From Geobacter sp. (GTDB lineage: Bacteria > Myxococcota_A > UBA9160 > JADFDR01), in assembly GCA_018262735.1 (NCBI GenBank), contig JADFDR010000003.1:1-38912 (forward strand): a stretch of 38,912 nucleotides of DNA, in the 5' to 3' direction. Under the pieces are notes generated by a model. That model was not told the origin of the DNA and made no database searches. It was given only the letters and a program-made list of their open reading frames with translations. The translations under genes were made by a program, and so were the position numbers. Positions 36,518 to 38,912 of the stretch are shown one piece after another. Each line of letters opens with the position of its first letter. Position 1 is the first letter of the stretch.

Positions 36518-37511
36518 AATTCTCCGCAACCTGCACTTTGGGCAAAGACGGCGCGAGTGCGGCGTGCTCGACGAGAACGGCAGCGATCTTGCGTGCCATA
36601 CGACCGATGCAAACCGCTGCATCCGAGCGAGGAAAGGCTTCCACGAAAGGACGTCCTGCCGTCACAGCTTTGCGTACGGCAGTATCTTCGTTGACATAGC
36701 CAAGATACTCGGCGTCGATCCCAAAATATTTTTGACATGCGCTGCGCACCGCGAAACCAAGGCGAACTTCCTCCGCCGAAAGCACATGATTCACAACGAG
36801 CCTCGGTCGAAACGCGCGCTGTGCTTCTTCGATTTTTTCGGCCTCTTGCGGTTCTTTTGCGACGATTTCGCGCAACAAATCATAGGGGCTGCGAATGCCA
36901 AGATCGTTGCGTTGATCCATGGCATCCGTCACCAAAGTGCGTATGGTTTCACTGCTCACAGCCGAACGAATGCAACGATAAAAGGCCGCACGCAAAAATC
37001 CGTAGGCATTCTCGATGGAAGTTGGCTCGGGCGTCATCACGATCACGCCGTCGTCGGCAGCCAAAAAATAATCCATCAGCGCCGGCTGCATACCCGCTCC
37101 GAGATCGAGCAAAATCACATCCGCGCGAAGCTTGCGCAGATCTTTCAAAAAACGCACACGTTGAAAATGACCGGGCTGCGCCGAAGCCAAGTTCGCATGC
37201 GTCGCGGCAATGAGATGCAAACGCGGAATCGCCGTATCCAAAACCAATTTCGCAAGATCTTTCTCACGATACGCAATGAAATCCGCAAGACTCGTCGAGG
37301 GATTCCCTACACCAAGAACTGTATGTAAATTCGCGCCATCGAGATCCGCATCGACCACAATCACTTCGTGCCCAAGTCGCGCGAGCGCCACGGCGAGATT
37401 CACGACGAAGAACGTTTTCCCGACACCGCCTTTTCCTCCGCCCACGGCGATGATTCGCGGAGTCTTCTCCGTCGAGCAAAACGGCAAACTTCCTTGCTCG
37501 TCGTGATCCAA
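36501..37511 (-). CDS. ParA/MinD-family P-loop ATPase
   Basis: 336 aa, cytoplasmic. The deviant Walker A motif GGGKGGVGKT (Lys27 to Thr33), the switch DADLDGANLHTVLG and the Walker B VILLDLGAG identify a MinD/ParA-type ATPase. The sequence is closer to the FlhG/MinD-like group with TPEPTSIENAYGFL than to plasmid ParA. No MinD C-terminal amphipathic helix is evident and no ParB, MinC or flagellar gene is nearby. The start is TTG 37511: AGAGGAAAG is at good spacing and no other start precedes the Walker motif. Overlaps the J-like/HTH gene, its probable partner. Confidence 0.88.
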   Translation of the reverse strand: MDHDEQGSLPFCSTEKTPRIIAVGGGKGGVGKTFFVVNLAVALARLGHEVIVVDADLDGANLHTVLGVGNPSTSLADFIAYREKDLAKLVLDTAIPRLHLIAATHANLASAQPGHFQRVRFLKDLRKLRADVILLDLGAGMQPALMDYFLAADDGVIVMTPEPTSIENAYGFLRAAFYRCIRSAVSSETIRTLVTDAMDQRNDLGIRSPYDLLREIVAKEPQEAEKIEEAQRAFRPRLVVNHVLSAEEVRLGFAVRSACQKYFGIDAEYLGYVNEDTAVRKAVTAGRPFVEAFPRSDAAVCIGRMARKIAAVLVEHAALAPSLPKVQVAENYESAD

Positions 37512-37583
37512 CGTACTTTCCTCTCTGCTTCTTTTCTGCTTTGGTTTCGGGCTTGATTCGTGGCTGCGCTTGCGCGCGCGGCA

Positions 37584-38201
37584 TTATGCACGAGACGATT
37601 CAAAATTTACGTCGCTCATTTTGCGCTGTTCAACGACATGAAGGAAGGGTTGCCATTCCTTGTAGCGCACTTTTCCCGGAAAAGAATGCGCCCAGTGTGT
37701 CCAGCGCGGGCGAACTGGTCTTCGCAAAAGAGAGATGCGTGCTTGAGCAAGCGTGCGGCTGCCCTTGTTGCGATTGCACTCGAAACAACTCGCAACGATG
37801 TTCTCCCACGTCGTTTTTCCACCCAATGCACGCGGCACGACGTGATCGAGATTAAGTTCCGATTTGGGAAGCCTCACCCCACAGTACTGGCAGGTAAATC
37901 CATCTCGCACCAACACGTTCTGTCGGCTGAAACGGACATAGCGCTTCGGAACATGATCGTAGTGATCCAGTACGATGACCCGCGGCACACGGATCATCCC
38001 CTGCATCGTGCCGATGACTTCCCCTTCCAGACTTTGGATCTCGTCTGGCGACACACGCAACTCATAAAAATTGAAGGTTTGGAAATCTTCTCCGAGTGCC
38101 TTGGCAACTCCGCGATACAACAAGACAAAAGCTCTCTTGACCGATGTCAGGTGCACCGGCAGATAGGACCGATTCAGAACGAGTACATTCGAGTGAACCA
38201 T
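37584..38201 (-). CDS. HNH endonuclease family protein
   Basis: 205 aa. The C-terminal half has a zinc-bound HNH site: Cys104 and Cys107 (CQYC), the catalytic-type LDHVVPRALGG (His120), Asn134 (TWENIVASC) and Cys139/Cys142 (CFEC). The N-terminal 90 residues (VLVLNRSYLPVHLTS, IRVPRVIVLDHYDHVPKRYVRFS) match a widespread, chromosomally encoded HNH family often found in actinobacteria, cyanobacteria and deltaproteobacteria. Its biological role is not established to my knowledge. No restriction, phage or intron context is seen. It precedes the ParA-like gene by 72 nt. Start ATG 38201 lacks a strong ribosome site. Confidence 0.88.
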   Translation of the reverse strand: MVHSNVLVLNRSYLPVHLTSVKRAFVLLYRGVAKALGEDFQTFNFYELRVSPDEIQSLEGEVIGTMQGMIRVPRVIVLDHYDHVPKRYVRFSRQNVLVRDGFTCQYCGVRLPKSELNLDHVVPRALGGKTTWENIVASCFECNRNKGSRTLAQARISLLRRPVRPRWTHWAHSFPGKVRYKEWQPFLHVVEQRKMSDVNFESSRA

Positions 38202-38912
38202 CGCGACCGTGACACGATCCTATTCGAATTCAGGCGTGCGGATCAAGTTTCTCGCGCAAGCAACGGGTGGTGCTCCATCTTTTTTCCGAATTCTTCTGAA
38301 TTTTTATCTGCAAGAAGTCAACCAATTCCACAACAAATCCGATAGGCTTGCAGCCAAACTCTGCGATTAAGGAAAGGATCAAAAATTTCGCAGGGTGTTT
38401 AAAACTTTTGCGGTTCTGCCTTTCCGCTCCCAAAAGGCCTTATTGCAAGACGCAAGAATTTAGAAAACAAGAACCATTGGCAGGACTCGCGGGCATCGAA
38501 TTCCAATCTCAATCATGGGGTGCTCGGCGCAAAAAGCGCATGAGGGAATTCGAAAAACTGAAAAGTAAGTAAGGGAAAACAAGGGGCGTTCGAAACGAAC
38601 GAAATTTTAATGGAGACCCTCACTCCGCTTTTCAGCACGATGCAGGCGATTCCGCGTAAGTAAAAAACAATTTTGTGCGAGCTCAATTTTACGAATCATG
38701 AGTCGGAACAATCCAATGAGAAATTTTCCTCCGTCCGTCGAGAAGAAGATGCTTCTTCGCGGATTCCCCTGGAGCGTACGTATGCCTGACATTGGGGCAC
38801 GCTGACGCTCGTCTCTCCGCAATTTCTCATGACACGATGATTGGCTCGCGCTAACGCCGCAGCAAACGGTTCACACGCCTCGAAGGAGGATCGTGTTTCG
38901 AATGCCGTGAGC
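38202..38912. other. 711-nt terminal region without a supported gene
   Basis: Short open frames exist on both strands, but none has a motif, a convincing start or typical composition. CGTTCG (38587-38592) and CGAACG (38596-38601) form a small perfect hairpin followed by AAATTTTAATGG. The HNH gene promoter is probably in the first 150 nt. A gene running off the right edge cannot be ruled out. Confidence 0.5.

Noticed and set aside
37584-38201. HNH gene as part of a homing or restriction element
   Set aside because: No intron, intein, methyltransferase or repeat boundaries surround it, and the family is commonly chromosomal.
38690-38770. Possible seventh copy of the palindromic repeat (TTTTCCTCCGTCCGTCGAGAAG)
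   Set aside because: Only a short part resembles the core, with inserted bases; neither terminal arm nor the flanking CGAG/CTCG pair is present.

Overview
The window reads as a chromosomal segment of a Gram-negative bacterium with moderate G+C (roughly mid-50s percent, judged by eye). Evidence for an outer membrane is three lipoprotein signal sequences and a secreted beta-barrel protein. The order rho-rpmE-prfA-prmC-murA-his and the rpsU-dnaG-rpoD block fit the old deltaproteobacterial assemblage (Desulfobacterota, Myxococcota, Bdellovibrionota and relatives). The citramalate synthase most resembles the Leptospira type. The lineage is an inference and cannot be fixed from this sequence. I see no phage, integrase, insertion sequence or CRISPR array.

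Layout. 1-10309 (+): a hairpin-bearing leader, cimA, two unrecognised lipoproteins, an outer-membrane barrel protein and a large multidomain subtilase; four of the five proteins are exported. 10626-16993 (-): a glycolate oxidase operon glcD-glcE-glcF, a TPR protein ending in a minimal zincin protease domain, and a TetR-type regulator. 17548-17624 (-): a CAU-anticodon tRNA. 17865-19217 (+): an FAD oxidoreductase. 19508-23457 (-): the macromolecular-synthesis block rpsU-dnaG-rpoD. 23690-33764 (-): rho, rpmE, prfA, prmC, murA, hisD, hisB, hisH, a lipoprotein, hisA and hisF, tightly packed with many 2-10 nt gaps or overlaps. 34132-38201 (-): HNH nuclease, ParA/MinD-like ATPase, J-like/HTH protein, rluD, pgeF. 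38202-38912 holds no gene I can support.

The main non-gene discovery is a dispersed imperfect-palindrome repeat of about 105-115 bp, present six times in gaps between genes (near 3003, 10308, 10463, 14835, 19309 and 35724). Copies share a core around TTTTCCGTCGGTGAAAAAT, have complementary ends, and show paired changes in an internal stem. One copy touches the rluD start codon and supplies its likely Shine-Dalgarno sequence. This looks like an ERIC-like or MITE-like family.

Other points of interest are a LpoB/CsgG-like lipoprotein gene translationally embedded in the histidine operon, terminator-like hairpins shortly upstream of three genes, a serine-rich extension on PrmC, and a J-like domain lacking HPD joined to an HTH beside a ParA-type ATPase.
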